DNA of 64,000 nucleotides from Ligilactobacillus sp. WC1T17 (GTDB lineage Bacteria; Bacillota; Bacilli; Lactobacillales; Lactobacillaceae), in assembly GCA_900110005.1 (NCBI GenBank), contig FOCC01000008.1, positions 46,040 to 110,039 of the forward strand, given 5' to 3'. Position numbers and translations under genes: made by a program. Below the pieces are notes generated by a model. That model was not told the DNA's origin. It saw nothing but the letters and a program-made list of their open reading frames with translations, and did not search any database. Shown here piece after piece: positions 1 to 10,802 of this stretch (position 1 is the stretch's first letter; the number at the start of each line of letters is the position of its first letter).

Positions 1-158
1 TTGAAGATGACAACAAGACAGCAGCACTTGCTGCTCGCAACTTGGCAAACGTTACAGTAATCCCAGCTAAGGGCTTGAACGTTTTGGATGTTGTTAACAA
101 CAACAAGATGGTCATCACAAAGGGAGCTCTTTCTCAAGTAGAGGAGGTTCTTGCATAA
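1..158 (+). CDS. rplD: 50S ribosomal protein L4, 3' end (partial)
   Basis: The window opens inside this gene. The last 51 or so codons read through to a TAA at 156-158. The tail ([16 protein letters not shown], then [17 protein letters not shown]) is the conserved C-terminus of L4, a 23S rRNA binding protein lining the exit tunnel. The stop overlaps the rplW start by one base (TAATG), so the two are translationally coupled, as is usual in S10 operons. The beginning lies outside the window. Confidence 0.93.
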   Translation, partial: EDDNKTAALAARNLANVTVIPAKGLNVLDVVNNNKMVITKGALSQVEEVLA

Positions 159-445
159 TGGAATCACGCGATGTAATTTTACGTCCAGTTATCACAGAAG
201 CTTCTATGGCTGAATTGGACAACAAACGTTACACATTTGACGTTGATACACGCGCAACTAAGTCTCAAATCAAGGCTGCTGTTGAAGATATCTTCGAAGT
301 TAAAGTTGCTAAGCTCAACGTTATGAATGTTAAAGGCAAGAAGAAGCGCATGGGTCGTTACGAAGGCTACACAAAGAAGCGTCGTAAGGCTATTGTTACT
401 TTGACTGCTGATTCAAAAGAAATTAAATTATTCGACGAAGAATAA
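158..445 (+). CDS. rplW: 50S ribosomal protein L23
   Basis: 95 residues, full length for bacterial L23, which sits at the tunnel exit and docks trigger factor and SRP. The start [17 protein letters not shown] and the basic loop [20 protein letters not shown] are typical. The ATG overlaps the rplD stop, and GAGGAGG sits in the end of rplD as its ribosome binding site. It is followed 26 nt later by rplB. Confidence 0.97.
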   Translation: MESRDVILRPVITEASMAELDNKRYTFDVDTRATKSQIKAAVEDIFEVKVAKLNVMNVKGKKKRMGRYEGYTKKRRKAIVTLTADSKEIKLFDEE

Positions 446-471
446 AATAAATTAACCAGGAGGGAAACACA

Positions 472-1305
472 GTGGGGATTAAGAAATTCAAACCAACCTC
501 TAACGGTCGTCGTAACATGACTGGTTCAGATTTCGCTGAAATCACAAAGACTACACCAGAAAAGTCATTGCTTGCTAAGAGCAACAAGACTGCAGGTCGT
601 AACTCTTACGGTCATATCACAGTACGTCACCGTGGCGGTGGTCACAAGCGTCAATACCGTTTGATCGATTTCAAGCGTATTAAAGATGACGTTCCTGCAA
701 CAGTTAAGGCAATCGAATATGATCCAAACCGTTCCGCAAACATCGCATTAGTTGTTTACGCTGATGGTGTTAAATCATATATCCTTGCACCAAAGGGCCT
801 CAAAGTTGGCCAACAAATTCAATCAGGTAAGGATGCAGATATCAAGGTAGGTAATGCTTTGCCATTGGCAAACATCCCAGTTGGTACTGTTATTCACAAC
901 ATCGAACTTAAGCCTGGCAAGGGCGGCCAATTGGTTCGTTCAGCTGGTACATCAGCTCAATTGCTTGGTAAGGAAGGCAAATACGCAATCGTTCGTTTGA
1001 CTTCTGGCGAAGTTCGCATGATCCTTGTTACTTGCCGTGCTACAATCGGTGCTGTTGGTAATGAACAACACGAATTGATTAACATCGGTAAAGCTGGTCG
1101 TTCACGCTGGATGGGCAAGCGTCCACAATCTCGTGGTTCCGTAATGAACCCTAACGATCACCCACACGGTGGTGGTGAAGGTAAAGCACCTGTTGGTCGT
1201 CCATCACCTATGTCACCATGGGGCAAGAAGACAGCCGGCAATAAGACTCGTTCTAAGAAAGCTCGTTCTAACAAGTTGATCGTTCGCGGTCGTAATAAGA
1301 AATAA
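472..1305 (+). CDS. rplB: 50S ribosomal protein L2
   Basis: 277 residues, the normal length. L2 is needed for subunit association and peptidyl transferase assembly. The central [12 protein letters not shown] and the C-terminal [16 protein letters not shown] (with the conserved His of the peptidyl transferase neighbourhood) are visible. The start is GTG, set by AGGAGGG nine bases upstream. It lies between rplW and rpsS in the standard S10 order. Confidence 0.98.
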   Translation: MGIKKFKPTSNGRRNMTGSDFAEITKTTPEKSLLAKSNKTAGRNSYGHITVRHRGGGHKRQYRLIDFKRIKDDVPATVKAIEYDPNRSANIALVVYADGVKSYILAPKGLKVGQQIQSGKDADIKVGNALPLANIPVGTVIHNIELKPGKGGQLVRSAGTSAQLLGKEGKYAIVRLTSGEVRMILVTCRATIGAVGNEQHELINIGKAGRSRWMGKRPQSRGSVMNPNDHPHGGGEGKAPVGRPSPMSPWGKKTAGNKTRSKKARSNKLIVRGRNKK

Positions 1306-1351
1306 TTCGTAGCCGCAAAAGGCGGTTAATGTTCCGAAAGGAGGACATACT

Positions 1352-1633
1352 TTGAGTCGTAGTTTGAAAAAAGGACCTTTCGTCGATGAACATTTGATGA
1401 AAAAGGTTGAAGCACAAGCTGATCAAGAAAAGAAGTCAGTTATCAAGACATGGTCACGTCGTTCCACGATCTTCCCTAGCTTCATTGGCTACACAATCGC
1501 TGTGTACGATGGACGTAAGCATGTTCCAGTTTACATCCAAGAAGATATGGTAGGTCACAAGTTGGGTGAATTCGTGCCAACTCGTACATTCCATGGCCAT
1601 GCAGCAGACGATAAGAAGACAGGCAAGAAGTAA
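1352..1633 (+). CDS. rpsS: 30S ribosomal protein S19
   Basis: 93 residues. [18 protein letters not shown] at the start and the HVPVY and [10 protein letters not shown] motifs are diagnostic of S19, which binds 16S rRNA in the small-subunit head with S13. The start codon is TTG, placed by AAAGGAGG at about 1337-1344. The 46-nt gap after rplB contains a small CCGC-AAAA-GCGG hairpin, too weak and lacking a T tract to be called a terminator. Confidence 0.97.
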   Translation: MSRSLKKGPFVDEHLMKKVEAQADQEKKSVIKTWSRRSTIFPSFIGYTIAVYDGRKHVPVYIQEDMVGHKLGEFVPTRTFHGHAADDKKTGKK

Positions 1634-1651
1634 TACAAGGGAGGATAAAAC

Positions 1652-1999
1652 ATGGCTGAACAAGTAACATCAGCAAAAGCAACTGCCAAGACAGTTCGAA
1701 TCCCTGCACGTAAAGCACGTCTTGTGATCGATCTTATCCGCGGTAAAAGTGTTGCTGAAGCATTGGGTATCTTGAAGTTCACACCAAGATCCGGTGCTTA
1801 CTTAGTTGAAAAAGTATTGAAATCTGCAATTGCAAATGCAGAAAACAACTTTGACTTGGATGTCGAAGATTTGTATGTAAGCGAAGCATATGCTAACGAA
1901 GGACCAACTTTGAAACGGTTCCGTCCTCGTGCAAAGGGTTCCGCTTCTCCAATCAACAAGCGCACAAGTCACATCACAGTTGTTGTATCTGTTAAATAA
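1652..1999 (+). CDS. rplV: 50S ribosomal protein L22
   Basis: 115 residues. [19 protein letters not shown] and the C-terminal hairpin [22 protein letters not shown] are the L22 signature; the hairpin reaches into the exit tunnel where macrolides act. The RBS is GGGAGG. It lies between rpsS and rpsC. Confidence 0.97.
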   Translation: MAEQVTSAKATAKTVRIPARKARLVIDLIRGKSVAEALGILKFTPRSGAYLVEKVLKSAIANAENNFDLDVEDLYVSEAYANEGPTLKRFRPRAKGSASPINKRTSHITVVVSVK

Positions 2000-2012
2000 G
2001 GAGGGATAACGC

Positions 2013-2669
2013 GTGGGTCAAAAAATCAATCCTACAGGGTTACGTGTTGGTATCATTCGTGACTGGGATGCAAAATGGTACGCTGAAAAAGACTTTGCAT
2101 CAAACCTTCACGAAGATTTACACATTCGTAAATACATCGAAAAGAAGTTAGCCGACGCTTCTGTCTCTACCGTTGAAATTGAACGTGCAGCAAAGCGTGT
2201 TAACGTTTCAATCCATACTGCAAAGCCTGGTATGGTTATCGGTAAAGGCGGTTCTGAAGTTGAAAAGCTTCGTAAAGAATTAAATAACTTGACAGGCAAG
2301 CGAGTACACATTAACATTGTGGAAATCAAGAAGCCTGATTTGGATGCTAAGCTTGTTGGCGAAAGCATTGCACAACAATTGGAAAACCGTGTTGCTTTCC
2401 GTCGTGCTATGAAGCAAGCTATCCAACGTACAATGCGTGCTGGCGCACAAGGTATCAAGGTTCAAGTTGCTGGTCGTTTGAACGGTGCAGATATGTCCCG
2501 TGTTGAACGTTTCTCAGAAGGTACTGTTCCTTTGCACACATTGCGTGCAGATATCGATTACGCTTGGGTTGAAGCTCGTACAACATACGGCCAACTTGGT
2601 GTTAAGGTATGGATCTACCGTGGCGAAGTTTTGCCAGAAAAGAAAGATAACAGCAAAGGAGGGAAATAA
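2013..2669 (+). CDS. rpsC: 30S ribosomal protein S3
   Basis: 218 residues with a GTG start after AAGGAGGG. The N-terminus [17 protein letters not shown], the KH-domain loop [14 protein letters not shown] and the C-terminal [16 protein letters not shown] are all present. S3 lies at the mRNA entry channel. The stop is 3 nt before rplP, so the two are probably coupled. Confidence 0.98.
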   Translation: MGQKINPTGLRVGIIRDWDAKWYAEKDFASNLHEDLHIRKYIEKKLADASVSTVEIERAAKRVNVSIHTAKPGMVIGKGGSEVEKLRKELNNLTGKRVHINIVEIKKPDLDAKLVGESIAQQLENRVAFRRAMKQAIQRTMRAGAQGIKVQVAGRLNGADMSRVERFSEGTVPLHTLRADIDYAWVEARTTYGQLGVKVWIYRGEVLPEKKDNSKGGK

Positions 2670-2672
2670 TCT

Positions 2673-3104
2673 ATGTTAGTACCAAAACGTGTAAAGCACC
2701 GTCGTGAATTTCGCGGTAAGATGCGTGGTGAAGCAAAAGGCGGTAAAGAAGTAGCATTCGGCGAATACGGTTTGCAAGCAGTTGAATCCCACTGGATTAC
2801 CAACCGTCAAATCGAAGCAGCTCGTATTGCGATGACTCGTTACATGAAGCGTGGTGGGAAAGTTTGGATTAAGATTTTCCCTCACAAGTCTTACACAGCT
2901 AAGGCTATCGGTGTTCGTATGGGTTCTGGGAAAGGTGCTCCAGAAGGCTGGGTATCACCAGTTAAGCGCGGCAAGGTTATGTTTGAAATTGCCGGTGTTT
3001 CTGAAGAAGTTGCTCGTGAAGCATTCCGTTTGGCATCACACAAACTCCCAGTTAAGACAAAGTTTGTAAAACGTGAGGTAGGTGGCGAATCAAATGAAGA
3101 TTAA
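2673..3104 (+). CDS. rplP: 50S ribosomal protein L16
   Basis: 143 residues. [19 protein letters not shown] and [20 protein letters not shown] are characteristic of L16, which helps position the A-site tRNA. The RBS AAAGGAGGG lies in the rpsC end. The last codons overlap rpmC by 11 nt. Confidence 0.97.
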   Translation: MLVPKRVKHRREFRGKMRGEAKGGKEVAFGEYGLQAVESHWITNRQIEAARIAMTRYMKRGGKVWIKIFPHKSYTAKAIGVRMGSGKGAPEGWVSPVKRGKVMFEIAGVSEEVAREAFRLASHKLPVKTKFVKREVGGESNED

Positions 3105-3288
3105 TGAACTTAATGAATTAACCACTGATGAAATGCTTGAAAAAGAAAAGCAATTCAAAGAAGAATTATTCAACTTGCGTTTCCAATTAGCTACCGGTCA
3201 ATTAGAAAATACTGCTCGCTTAAAGGAAGTTCGCAAGTCAATTGCACGCATTAAGACAGTATTGCGTCAAAAAGAATTAAACAAATAA
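3094..3288 (+). CDS. rpmC: 50S ribosomal protein L29
   Basis: 64 residues from the ATG at 3094 ([18 protein letters not shown]), the usual L29 beginning. A GTG four codons upstream is in frame, but the AGGTGG at 3078-3083 is spaced 10 nt from the ATG and overlaps that GTG, so the ATG is preferred. L29 is a helical hairpin by the exit tunnel. The gene overlaps the rplP stop. Confidence 0.95.
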   Translation: MKINELNELTTDEMLEKEKQFKEELFNLRFQLATGQLENTARLKEVRKSIARIKTVLRQKELNK

Positions 3289-3314
3289 GAATACGAAAAG
3301 GAGGCTAACCACGA

Positions 3315-3581
3315 ATGAGTGAAGGTCGTAACCAACGCAAAGTCTACCAAGGACGTGTCGTTTCTGACAAGATGGATAAAACTATCACAGTTTCTGTTGA
3401 AACTTATGTTAACCACAAAGTTTATGGCAAACGTGTTAAGTATTCCAAGAAGTACAAAGCACATGACGAAAACAACGAAGCAAAAGTTGGCGATATCGTC
3501 AAAATTATGGAAACACGCCCATTGTCAGCTACAAAACGTTTCCGTTTATTAGAAATCGTTGAAAAAGCAGTTATTATCTAA
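3315..3581 (+). CDS. rpsQ: 30S ribosomal protein S17
   Basis: 88 residues. [17 protein letters not shown] and [25 protein letters not shown] are the S17 OB-fold motifs. It binds 16S rRNA early in small-subunit assembly. The RBS is AAAGGAGG. It lies between rpmC and rplN. Confidence 0.97.
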   Translation: MSEGRNQRKVYQGRVVSDKMDKTITVSVETYVNHKVYGKRVKYSKKYKAHDENNEAKVGDIVKIMETRPLSATKRFRLLEIVEKAVII

Positions 3582-3643
3582 TTTTGATAATCAACTAACA
3601 TTCGTATTCTGATCTATCTAATAGCGAAAGGAGGTCACATACT

Positions 3644-4012
3644 GTGATCCAACAAGAAAGTCGTTTGAAAGTCGCTGATAATTCAGGTGCTCGTGAAATC
3701 TTGGTTATCAAGATCTTGGGCGGTTCTCGTGTGAAGACTGCAAATATCGGTGACATTATTGTTGCTACTGTTAAACAAGCAACACCAGGTGGCGTTGTCA
3801 AAAAAGGCGATGTTGTCAAGGCTGTTGTTGTTCGTACTAAGTCTGGTGCACACCGTGCAGATGGTTCTTACATCAAGTTTGATGAAAACGCCGCTGTAAT
3901 TATCGGTGATGACAAGTCACCTAAGGGTACACGTATTTTCGGGCCAGTTGCTCGTGAATTGCGTGACGGAAACTTCATGAAGATTGTTTCCTTAGCACCT
4001 GAAGTATTGTAA
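3644..4012 (+). CDS. rplN: 50S ribosomal protein L14
   Basis: 122 residues with a GTG start after [25 protein letters not shown] and the end [19 protein letters not shown] are diagnostic of L14, a subunit-interface protein that contacts 16S helix 14. The 62-nt gap upstream holds no recognisable element. Confidence 0.97.
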   Translation: MIQQESRLKVADNSGAREILVIKILGGSRVKTANIGDIIVATVKQATPGGVVKKGDVVKAVVVRTKSGAHRADGSYIKFDENAAVIIGDDKSPKGTRIFGPVARELRDGNFMKIVSLAPEVL

Positions 4013-4045
4013 AACCATTATCGGGCAAGGAGGTGCACAAGCAGA

Positions 4046-4363
4046 ATGTTCATCAAAACTAATGACAAAGTAAAAGTTATTGCCGGTAAAGACAAGGGTA
4101 AAGAAGGCGTAGTTGTTCGCGTATTCCCTGGTAAAGACCGTGTAGTTGTTAAAGGCGTAAACCTTGTTAAGAAGCATCAAAAGCCAAGCAACGCTAACCC
4201 AAATGGTGGTATCGTTGAAGAAGAAGCACCAATTCATGTTTCTAACGTTATGCTTATCGACCCATCTACAAACGAAGCAACTCGTGTAAGCTTCAAGGTT
4301 GTTGACGGCAAAAAAGTCCGTGTTTCAAAGAAATCCGGCAACACAATCGAATTTAAAGACTAA
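4046..4363 (+). CDS. rplX: 50S ribosomal protein L24
   Basis: 105 residues. The KOW motif [23 protein letters not shown] and the following [14 protein letters not shown] identify L24, an assembly initiator of the large subunit. AAGGAGG lies upstream. Confidence 0.97.
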   Translation: MFIKTNDKVKVIAGKDKGKEGVVVRVFPGKDRVVVKGVNLVKKHQKPSNANPNGGIVEEEAPIHVSNVMLIDPSTNEATRVSFKVVDGKKVRVSKKSGNTIEFKD

Positions 4364-4391
4364 TTAGTTAGGAAAGGAGGAAATATTCTTC

Positions 4392-4934
4392 ATGGTCAAC
4401 CGTTTAAAAGAAAAATATGATAAAGAAATCGTTCCATCAATGATGGAAAAATTTAGTTATAAGTCAATCATGCAAGCTCCAAAGATTGATAAGATCGTTA
4501 TCAACATGGGTGTTGGTGATGCTGTAACAAATGCTAAGAATTTGGATGAAGCTGTCGAAGAATTGACACTTATCTCAGGTCAAAAGCCTGTTATTACACG
4601 TGCCAAAAAGTCTATCGCTGGTTTCCGTTTACGTGAAGGTATGGCAATCGGTGCCAAGGTAACTCTTCGCGGTCAACGTATGTATGAATTCTTGGACAAA
4701 TTAGTTTCAGTTTCATTGCCTCGTGTGCGTGATTTCCACGGTGTAAGCAAGCGTGCCTTTGACGGCCGTGGTAACTACACTTTGGGTGTACGTGAACAAT
4801 TGATCTTCCCTGAAATTGATTTTGATAATGTTAACAAAGTTCGTGGTTTGGACATCGTTATCGTTACAACTGCTAAAACAGATGAAGAATCACGCGAACT
4901 TTTGACACAACTCGGAATGCCATTCGCAAAATAA
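4392..4934 (+). CDS. rplE: 50S ribosomal protein L5
   Basis: 180 residues. [33 protein letters not shown] and [18 protein letters not shown] are L5 signatures. L5 binds 5S rRNA in the central protuberance. It is followed 12 nt later by the zinc-type S14 gene. Confidence 0.98.
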   Translation: MVNRLKEKYDKEIVPSMMEKFSYKSIMQAPKIDKIVINMGVGDAVTNAKNLDEAVEELTLISGQKPVITRAKKSIAGFRLREGMAIGAKVTLRGQRMYEFLDKLVSVSLPRVRDFHGVSKRAFDGRGNYTLGVREQLIFPEIDFDNVNKVRGLDIVIVTTAKTDEESRELLTQLGMPFAK

Positions 4935-4946
4935 GGGGGTATAACA

Positions 4947-5132
4947 TTGGCTAAAAAGTCACAAATCGTAAGAAACCATCGACCAGCCAAGTTCTCGACA
5001 CAAGCATACACACGTTGCGAACGTTGCGGTCGTCCACACTCTGTATATCGCAAATTCAAGTTATGCCGTGTTTGCCTGCGCGACCTTGCCCACAAGGGTC
5101 AAATCCCTGGCATGAAAAAGGCTAGCTGGTAA
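4947..5132 (+). CDS. rpsN: 30S ribosomal protein S14, zinc-binding type
   Basis: 61 residues, the short S14 form. Cys24/Cys27 and Cys40/Cys43 form the zinc ribbon (CERCG and CRVC), so this is the zinc-containing paralogue and not the longer zinc-free one. The start is TTG behind AAGGGGG. C-terminal [11 protein letters not shown] is conserved. Whether a zinc-free paralogue exists elsewhere cannot be seen here. Confidence 0.97.
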   Translation: MAKKSQIVRNHRPAKFSTQAYTRCERCGRPHSVYRKFKLCRVCLRDLAHKGQIPGMKKASW

Positions 5133-5162
5133 TCCAAATATTTTATAAAGGAGGCAAACAAC

Positions 5163-5561
5163 ATGGCAATGACTGATCCAATTGCAGACTTCTTGACACG
5201 TATTCGTAATGCTAACATGGCAAAGCACGAATCAGTTGAAGTCCCAGCTTCAAAGATGAAGCATGACATCGCTGAAATCCTTAAGAACGAAGGATTTATC
5301 CGCGACGTTGAATACATTGATGATGACAAGCAAGGTATCATCCGCGTATTCTTGAAATATGGTAAAAACAACGAACGTGTAATCTCTGGTCTTCGTCGTA
5401 TTTCCAAGCCAGGCTTGCGTTCATACGTTAAAGCAGACGCTGTTCCTAAGGTTCTTAACGGCTTAGGTATCGCTATCTTGTCAACATCTGAAGGTGTTAT
5501 GACTGATAAAGATGCTCGCGCTAAGAAAATTGGCGGCGAAGTAATTGCTTACATTTGGTAA
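5163..5561 (+). CDS. rpsH: 30S ribosomal protein S8
   Basis: 132 residues. [21 protein letters not shown] and the C-terminal [22 protein letters not shown] are typical. S8 binds the central domain of 16S rRNA and in enterobacteria represses the spc operon; whether it does so here is not shown by the sequence. The RBS is AAAGGAGG. Confidence 0.97.
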   Translation: MAMTDPIADFLTRIRNANMAKHESVEVPASKMKHDIAEILKNEGFIRDVEYIDDDKQGIIRVFLKYGKNNERVISGLRRISKPGLRSYVKADAVPKVLNGLGIAILSTSEGVMTDKDARAKKIGGEVIAYIW

Positions 5562-5592
5562 TAAATATAAATAGCAAGGAGGTGTCTATCTC

Positions 5593-6129
5593 GTGAGTCG
5601 TATTGGTTTTAAAGCAGTTGAATTGCCTGAAGGCGTTGAAGTCAAGCAAGACGGTAACGTTGTGACTGTCAAAGGTCCTAAGGGTGAATTAACGCGTGAA
5701 TTTTCAGATTTAATCAAGATTAACGTTGAAGGTAACGTCGTAACTTTCAGCCGTGAATCTGATGATAACAAAACTAAATCATTGCATGGTACAACCCGTG
5801 CCAACTTCCATAACATGGTTGTCGGTGTTTCTGAAGGCTTCAAGAAGGAACTTGAACTTCGCGGTGTTGGTTACCGTGCTCAAATGCAAGGTAAGAAGCT
5901 CGTTTTGAACGTTGGCTATTCTCACCCTGTAGAATTTGAAGAAGAAGATGGTATCAAGTTCGAAACACCATCTGCAACTTCAATCATCGTTTCAGGTATC
6001 AACAAGGAAGAAGTTGGCGATTGTGCAGCTCGCATTCGTGCAACTCGTGCACCAGAACCTTACAAGGGCAAAGGTATTCGTTACGTTGGCGAATATGTAC
6101 GTCGTAAGGAAGGTAAGACTGGTAAATAA
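5593..6129 (+). CDS. rplF: 50S ribosomal protein L6
   Basis: 178 residues with a GTG start after AAGGAGGTG. The two repeated L6 domains are visible, ending with [28 protein letters not shown]6 lies near the GTPase-associated centre. The 46 nt before rplR contain a short CAGCATGATGCTG palindrome followed by four T residues, possibly a weak attenuator. Confidence 0.97.
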   Translation: MSRIGFKAVELPEGVEVKQDGNVVTVKGPKGELTREFSDLIKINVEGNVVTFSRESDDNKTKSLHGTTRANFHNMVVGVSEGFKKELELRGVGYRAQMQGKKLVLNVGYSHPVEFEEEDGIKFETPSATSIIVSGINKEEVGDCAARIRATRAPEPYKGKGIRYVGEYVRRKEGKTGK

Positions 6130-6175
6130 TCTTGCAGCATGATGCTGTTTTAAATTAATCTAAGAGGTGAAAATT

Positions 6176-6532
6176 GTGATTTCAAAACCAGATAAGAATA
6201 AGACACGTCAAAAACGTCATACACGTGTCCGTGGTAAAATCTCTGGTACTGCTGAGTGCCCACGCTTAAATGTTTATCGTTCAAACAAAAACATCTACGC
6301 TCAAGTTATTGATGACGTAGCGGGTGTGACGCTAGTTAGTGCCTCTACTTTAGACAGTGAAGTTAGCGGCTCAAGCAAGACTGAACAAGCTGCTTCAGTT
6401 GGTGCTGTAGTTGCTAAACGTGCTGCAGACAAGGGTATCAAAGAAGTTGTATTTGACCGTGGCGGATACCTTTATCATGGTCGTGTGCAAGCTTTAGCTG
6501 AAGCTGCACGCGAAAACGGCTTAGACTTTTAG
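6176..6532 (+). CDS. rplR: 50S ribosomal protein L18
   Basis: 118 residues from the GTG at 6176 ([20 protein letters not shown]). An in-frame GTG at 6167 lies inside the AAGAGGTG ribosome binding site, so the later start is chosen. L18 binds 5S rRNA. C-terminal [24 protein letters not shown] is conserved. Confidence 0.95.
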   Translation: MISKPDKNKTRQKRHTRVRGKISGTAECPRLNVYRSNKNIYAQVIDDVAGVTLVSASTLDSEVSGSSKTEQAASVGAVVAKRAADKGIKEVVFDRGGYLYHGRVQALAEAARENGLDF

Positions 6533-6553
6533 GAAAAGGAGGAAATAACGTTT

Positions 6554-7054
6554 ATGACTTTTATTGATCCAGCTCAATTAGATTTAGAAGATCGCGTTGT
6601 AGCGATTAACCGCATCACTAAAGTTGTTAAAGGTGGACGTCGTCTTCGTTTCGCTGCTTTAGTTATTGTCGGTGACCATAATGGCCACGTTGGCTTCGGT
6701 ACAGGTAAAGCTCAAGAAGTTCCTGAAGCTATCCGTAAGGCTGTTGATGCTGCTCGTAAGAACTTAATCAAAGTTCCAATGGTCGGAACAACACTTCCTC
6801 ACGAAGTTATCGGTCAATACAGCGGTAGCCGCATCTTGCTTAAGCCAGCTGAAGCAGGTTCTGGGGTTGCAGCCGGTGGTGCTGTTCGTGCCGTTATGGA
6901 ACTTGCCGGAGTTGCTGATGTTACAAGTAAATCATTGGGCTCCAACACACCAATCAACGTTGTTCGCGCAACAGTCGATGGTTTGACAAAGATGAAAGAT
7001 GCTGAAGAAGTCGCTGCAATGCGCGGCGTTTCTGTTCAACATTTAGCAGAATAA
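6554..7054 (+). CDS. rpsE: 30S ribosomal protein S5
   Basis: 166 residues. [20 protein letters not shown] and the [18 protein letters not shown] motif are diagnostic; S5 acts in decoding fidelity at the mRNA entry. The RBS is AAAAGGAGG. It lies between rplR and rpmD. Confidence 0.97.
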   Translation: MTFIDPAQLDLEDRVVAINRITKVVKGGRRLRFAALVIVGDHNGHVGFGTGKAQEVPEAIRKAVDAARKNLIKVPMVGTTLPHEVIGQYSGSRILLKPAEAGSGVAAGGAVRAVMELAGVADVTSKSLGSNTPINVVRATVDGLTKMKDAEEVAAMRGVSVQHLAE

Positions 7055-7070
7055 TAAGGAGGACAAATTC

Positions 7071-7253
7071 ATGGCTAACTTGAAAGTTACTTTAGTACGT
7101 TCTGTCATTGGACGTCCTCAAAATCAACGCGATATTGTTAAAGGTTTAGGCCTTGGTCGTGTGAACAGCTCTGTTGTTGTTCCTGACAATGCTGCAATGC
7201 GCGGTGTGATTCGCAAAATCAATCATTTAGTGGACGTTGAATTGGCTAAATAA
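7071..7253 (+). CDS. rpmD: 50S ribosomal protein L30
   Basis: 60 residues, the normal bacterial length ([21 protein letters not shown], then [14 protein letters not shown]). The RBS AAGGAGG lies just after the rpsE stop. Confidence 0.96.
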   Translation: MANLKVTLVRSVIGRPQNQRDIVKGLGLGRVNSSVVVPDNAAMRGVIRKINHLVDVELAK

Positions 7254-7286
7254 TTATTATTTAGAAGAATGGAGGTGCCAACCCTA

Positions 7287-7721
7287 ATGAAATTACATGA
7301 ATTAAAGCCAGCAGAAGGCTCACGTCAAGTTCGCAACCGCGTCGGTCGTGGTACTTCATCCGGCAATGGTAAAACTGCAGGTCGTGGCCAAAAAGGTCAA
7401 AAGGCTCGTAGCAAGGTACGTGTGGGCTTTGAAGGTGGACAAATGCCATTGTTCCGTCGTATGCCTAAACGCGGTTTCAAGAACATCAATCGCAAGGACT
7501 ATGCAATTGTTAACTTGGAAACATTAAACAAATTTGAAGATGGCACAGAAGTTACACCAGCATTGTTGGTGGAAACACGTGTCGTTAAAGATGAAAAAGA
7601 TGGTATCAAGGTCTTGGGCAATGGTGAATTGACTAAGAAGTTGACTGTTAAGGCCAACAAATTCTCAGCATCTGCTAAGGCAGCCATCGAAGCAGCAGGC
7701 GGTACAGCTGAGGTGATGTAA
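7287..7721 (+). CDS. rplO: 50S ribosomal protein L15
   Basis: 144 residues from the ATG at 7287 ([13 protein letters not shown]), the standard L15 start, placed by GGAGGTG at 7271-7277. An in-frame ATG at 7269 is upstream of that site and is not used here. The Gly/Arg-rich [22 protein letters not shown] segment threads into 23S rRNA. The stop is 3 nt before secY. Confidence 0.96.
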   Translation: MKLHELKPAEGSRQVRNRVGRGTSSGNGKTAGRGQKGQKARSKVRVGFEGGQMPLFRRMPKRGFKNINRKDYAIVNLETLNKFEDGTEVTPALLVETRVVKDEKDGIKVLGNGELTKKLTVKANKFSASAKAAIEAAGGTAEVM

Positions 7722-7724
7722 TCA

Positions 7725-9023
7725 ATGCTTAAGACAATGAAGAACGCCTTAGCTGTGAAAGAGATTCGTCAAAAAATCTTATTTACACTGGGTGTCTTGA
7801 TTGTATTTCGCTTAGGCACTTATATCACTGTCCCTGGGATCAACGCTAAAGCTTTGCAAAGCGTTGCATCTTCAGGGTTAATTAGTATCTTGAATACTTT
7901 TAGCGGTGGCGGTTTGACTAATTACTCCATCTTGGCGATGGGTGTATCCCCATATATCACTGCTCAAATTGTTATTCAATTGTTACAAATGGATATTGTT
8001 CCGCGCTTTGTGGAATTGGGTAAGCAAGGGGAAGTTGGTCGTCGTAAACTCAACCAATATACGAGATATTTAACGATTGTGCTGGCGTTTATACAATCAA
8101 TCGGTATTACTGCTGGGTTTAACTATATGAGTAGCTTGAACTTAGTGCAGAACCCAGGCGTACAGACTTACATCAGTATTGGGGTTATCTTAACTGGTGG
8201 TACTATGTTTACTACTTGGTTAGGTGATATGATTACGGAACGCGGTTTAGGCAATGGTATTTCGATGATTATCATGGCTGGTATTATTGCCCGTGTTCCT
8301 GTCGGAATTCAAAAAATCTACACTGAACAATTTAAGAGCGCCTCTAATTTATGGCAACCAATCTTATATGCGGTTGTTTTGTTAGTAGTTGTTCTGTTGA
8401 TCGTTACTTTTGTAACTTATGTTCAACAAGCTAATTACAAGATTCCAATCCAATATACAAGACGGTTGGCAGGTGCTTCAGAAAGTTCATATCTTCCTTT
8501 GAAGATTAATGTGGCTGGTGTAATCCCTGTTATCTTCGCAAGTTCGTTCATTGCGACACCTCAGACTATTTTGATGCTTTTCACACAAAATCACTCTGAG
8601 GATACTTGGTATCAAGTTTTGAGCAATTTGTTCAACATGCAGACAACATCTGGGATGGTCTTGTACACTGTTTTGATTATTGTCTTTACATTCTTCTATG
8701 CTTTTGTTCAGGTTAACCCTGAAAAACTGGCTGAAAACTTGCAAAAGCAAGGTAGTTATATTCCATCTGTTTGGCCAGGTAAGGAAACAGAGAAGTATGT
8801 ATCAGGTCTTTTGATGCGCTTAAGTTCAGTGGGTTCACTGTTCTTAGGTGTTGTCTCCTTAATCCCATTGGTTGCTTCAAGTATTTGGGGCTTAGATGAA
8901 TCAATTGGTTTAGGCGGGACAAGTTTACTGATTGTTGTCGGGGTAACCCTCGAGACAATGCGTCAACTTGAAGGCATGATGATGAAACAGGAATACGTTG
9001 GTTTCATTCGTGATGAAGACTAA
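7725..9023 (+). CDS. secY: Protein translocase subunit SecY
   Basis: 432 residues with about ten membrane segments; the pore subunit of SecYEG. The early KEIRQKILFTLGVLIVFRLGTYITVPG, the plug region after it, and the cytosolic loops YTRRLAGASESSYLPLKINVAGVIPVIFA and QGSYIPSVWPGKETEKY are conserved. It follows rplO by 3 nt in the spc operon, and a strong terminator directly after it ends this transcript. Confidence 0.98.
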   Translation: MLKTMKNALAVKEIRQKILFTLGVLIVFRLGTYITVPGINAKALQSVASSGLISILNTFSGGGLTNYSILAMGVSPYITAQIVIQLLQMDIVPRFVELGKQGEVGRRKLNQYTRYLTIVLAFIQSIGITAGFNYMSSLNLVQNPGVQTYISIGVILTGGTMFTTWLGDMITERGLGNGISMIIMAGIIARVPVGIQKIYTEQFKSASNLWQPILYAVVLLVVVLLIVTFVTYVQQANYKIPIQYTRRLAGASESSYLPLKINVAGVIPVIFASSFIATPQTILMLFTQNHSEDTWYQVLSNLFNMQTTSGMVLYTVLIIVFTFFYAFVQVNPEKLAENLQKQGSYIPSVWPGKETEKYVSGLLMRLSSVGSLFLGVVSLIPLVASSIWGLDESIGLGGTSLLIVVGVTLETMRQLEGMMMKQEYVGFIRDED

Positions 9024-9030
9024 CCTGCGA

Positions 9031-9062
9031 AAAAGAAGCTGGATTTCCAGCTTCTTTTTTAT
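9031..9062 (+). terminator. Rho-independent terminator after secY
   Basis: AAGAAGCTGG-attt-CCAGCTTCTT followed by a run of T. It separates the long S10-spc transcript from adk. Confidence 0.9.
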
Positions 9063-9092
9063 TTGCTTCTACTATTAGAAGGCAATTTAAGG

Positions 9093-9098
9093 TATAAT
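9093..9098 (+). promoter_or_regulatory. -10 element of the adk promoter
   Basis: TATAAT about 43 nt before the adk start, just after the secY terminator. The matching -35 is weak (TTCTAC around 9067-9072), so only the -10 is marked. Confidence 0.6.
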
Positions 9099-9125
9099 AA
9101 ACAGGTAAAATATTTCGTTTTTTAA

Positions 9126-9797
<672 letters not shown>

Positions 9798-9805
9798 GCA
9801 GTTAA

Positions 9806-9838
9806 AGCACATGACTTTTAAGTTATGTGCTTTTTTTA
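9806..9838 (+). terminator. Rho-independent terminator after adk
   Basis: AAGCACATGAC and GTTATGTGCTT pair across a short loop and are followed by seven T. Confidence 0.88.
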
Positions 9839-9857
9839 TTAAATTCAAAATAAATTC

Positions 9858-9886
9858 TTGCAAAGATTCCACGGCTATGATATGAT
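9858..9886 (+). promoter_or_regulatory. Promoter for infA-rpmJ-rpsM-rpsK-rpoA-rplQ
   Basis: TTGCAA (9858-9863), a 17-nt spacer and TATGAT (9881-9886). It lies between the adk terminator and the infA leader, so the alpha operon genes probably form a separate transcript. Confidence 0.7.
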
Positions 9887-9892
9887 AATTCA

Positions 9893-10022
9893 GGTTTATC
9901 TTTTCAATAGGAGTACTTTGCCTTTTTGGCGGGTCTCCTGCGGAAAAAGGTGGGACTCCGCAAAGCTTCTCACATTTTGACGTGTAAAGTTTTAAAACCA
10001 AATTTTAAGGAGGTACTTTTAC
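9893..10022 (+). promoter_or_regulatory. Structured 5' leader of infA (candidate)
   Basis: About 130 nt separate the predicted transcription start from the infA GTG, long for such a small gene. Two hairpins can be drawn: GGAG (9910-9913) with CTCC (9935-9938), enclosing GCC-ttttt-GGC; and GCGGA (9940-9944) with TCCGC (9957-9961). The region has no reading frame of note. An autoregulatory ribosomal leader is possible, but I do not recognise the fold. Confidence 0.45.
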
Positions 10023-10241
10023 GTGGCGAAAGATGATGTGATTGAAATTGAGGGTACGATTAAAGAAACGCTGCCCAATGCGATGTTCAAGGTTGAACTC
10101 GAAAATGGACATGAAATTTTAGCGCATGTTTCTGGAAAGATTCGTATGCATTACATTCGTATTTTACCAGGCGACAAGGTTACTGTTGAAATGTCCCCTT
10201 ACGATTTGACTAAGGGTCGCATTACCTATCGCTTTAAATAG
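10023..10241 (+). CDS. infA: Translation initiation factor IF-1
   Basis: 72 residues, the typical length, a single S1/OB fold ([20 protein letters not shown], then [25 protein letters not shown]). IF-1 blocks the A site during initiation. The GTG start follows AAGGAGGT. It is the first gene of the transcript that continues into rpmJ. Confidence 0.97.
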   Translation: MAKDDVIEIEGTIKETLPNAMFKVELENGHEILAHVSGKIRMHYIRILPGDKVTVEMSPYDLTKGRITYRFK

Positions 10242-10275
10242 ATTGTACTTCGAAACTATTTAGGAGGTATGATTA

Positions 10276-10389
10276 ATGAAAGTAAGACCATCAGTTAAAC
10301 CGATGTGCGAACATTGCAAAGTAATCAAGCGCAAAGGTCGCGTTATGGTTATTTGTGAAAACCCTAAGCACAAACAACGTCAAGGATAA
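10276..10389 (+). CDS. rpmJ: 50S ribosomal protein L36
   Basis: A very short gene of 37 codons: [19 protein letters not shown] at the start, ending KHKQRQG. Cys11, Cys14, Cys27 and His32 form the CCCH zinc site of the zinc-binding L36. The ATG is preceded by AGGAGG at 10262-10267. It sits between infA and rpsM as in most Firmicutes. Confidence 0.96.
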   Translation: MKVRPSVKPMCEHCKVIKRKGRVMVICENPKHKQRQG

Positions 10390-10411
10390 TATTTTAGGAG
10401 GTGAAAAATAA

Positions 10412-10777
10412 ATGGCTCGTATTGCAGGTGTCGATTTACCACGTGACAAGCGTATCGTAATCGGCTTAACATATATCTACGGTATCGGTAACACTACTGC
10501 TAAGAAGATTTTAGCAGAAGCAGGTGTTTCCGAAGATGTTCGTGTTCGTGATTTGTCAGCAGACGAAGAAGACAAGATTCGTGCAGCTGTTGACAACGTT
10601 AAGGTTGAAGGTGACCTTCGTCGTGAAGTTTCCTTGAACATTAAGCGTCTTTCAGAAATCGGTTCTTACCGTGGTCTCCGCCATCGTCGTCATTTGCCTT
10701 CTCGTGGTCAAAACACGAAGAACAATGCACGTACATGCAAAGGCCCTAAGGTAACTATTGCCGGTAAAAAGAAATAA
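10412..10777 (+). CDS. rpsM: 30S ribosomal protein S13
   Basis: 121 residues. [25 protein letters not shown] and the basic end [25 protein letters not shown] are S13 signatures. It contacts the large subunit and P-site tRNA. The RBS is AGGAGGTG. Confidence 0.97.
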   Translation: MARIAGVDLPRDKRIVIGLTYIYGIGNTTAKKILAEAGVSEDVRVRDLSADEEDKIRAAVDNVKVEGDLRREVSLNIKRLSEIGSYRGLRHRRHLPSRGQNTKNNARTCKGPKVTIAGKKK

Positions 10778-10802
10778 TTAAAGTAAGGAGGTTAGCTATT
10801 TC

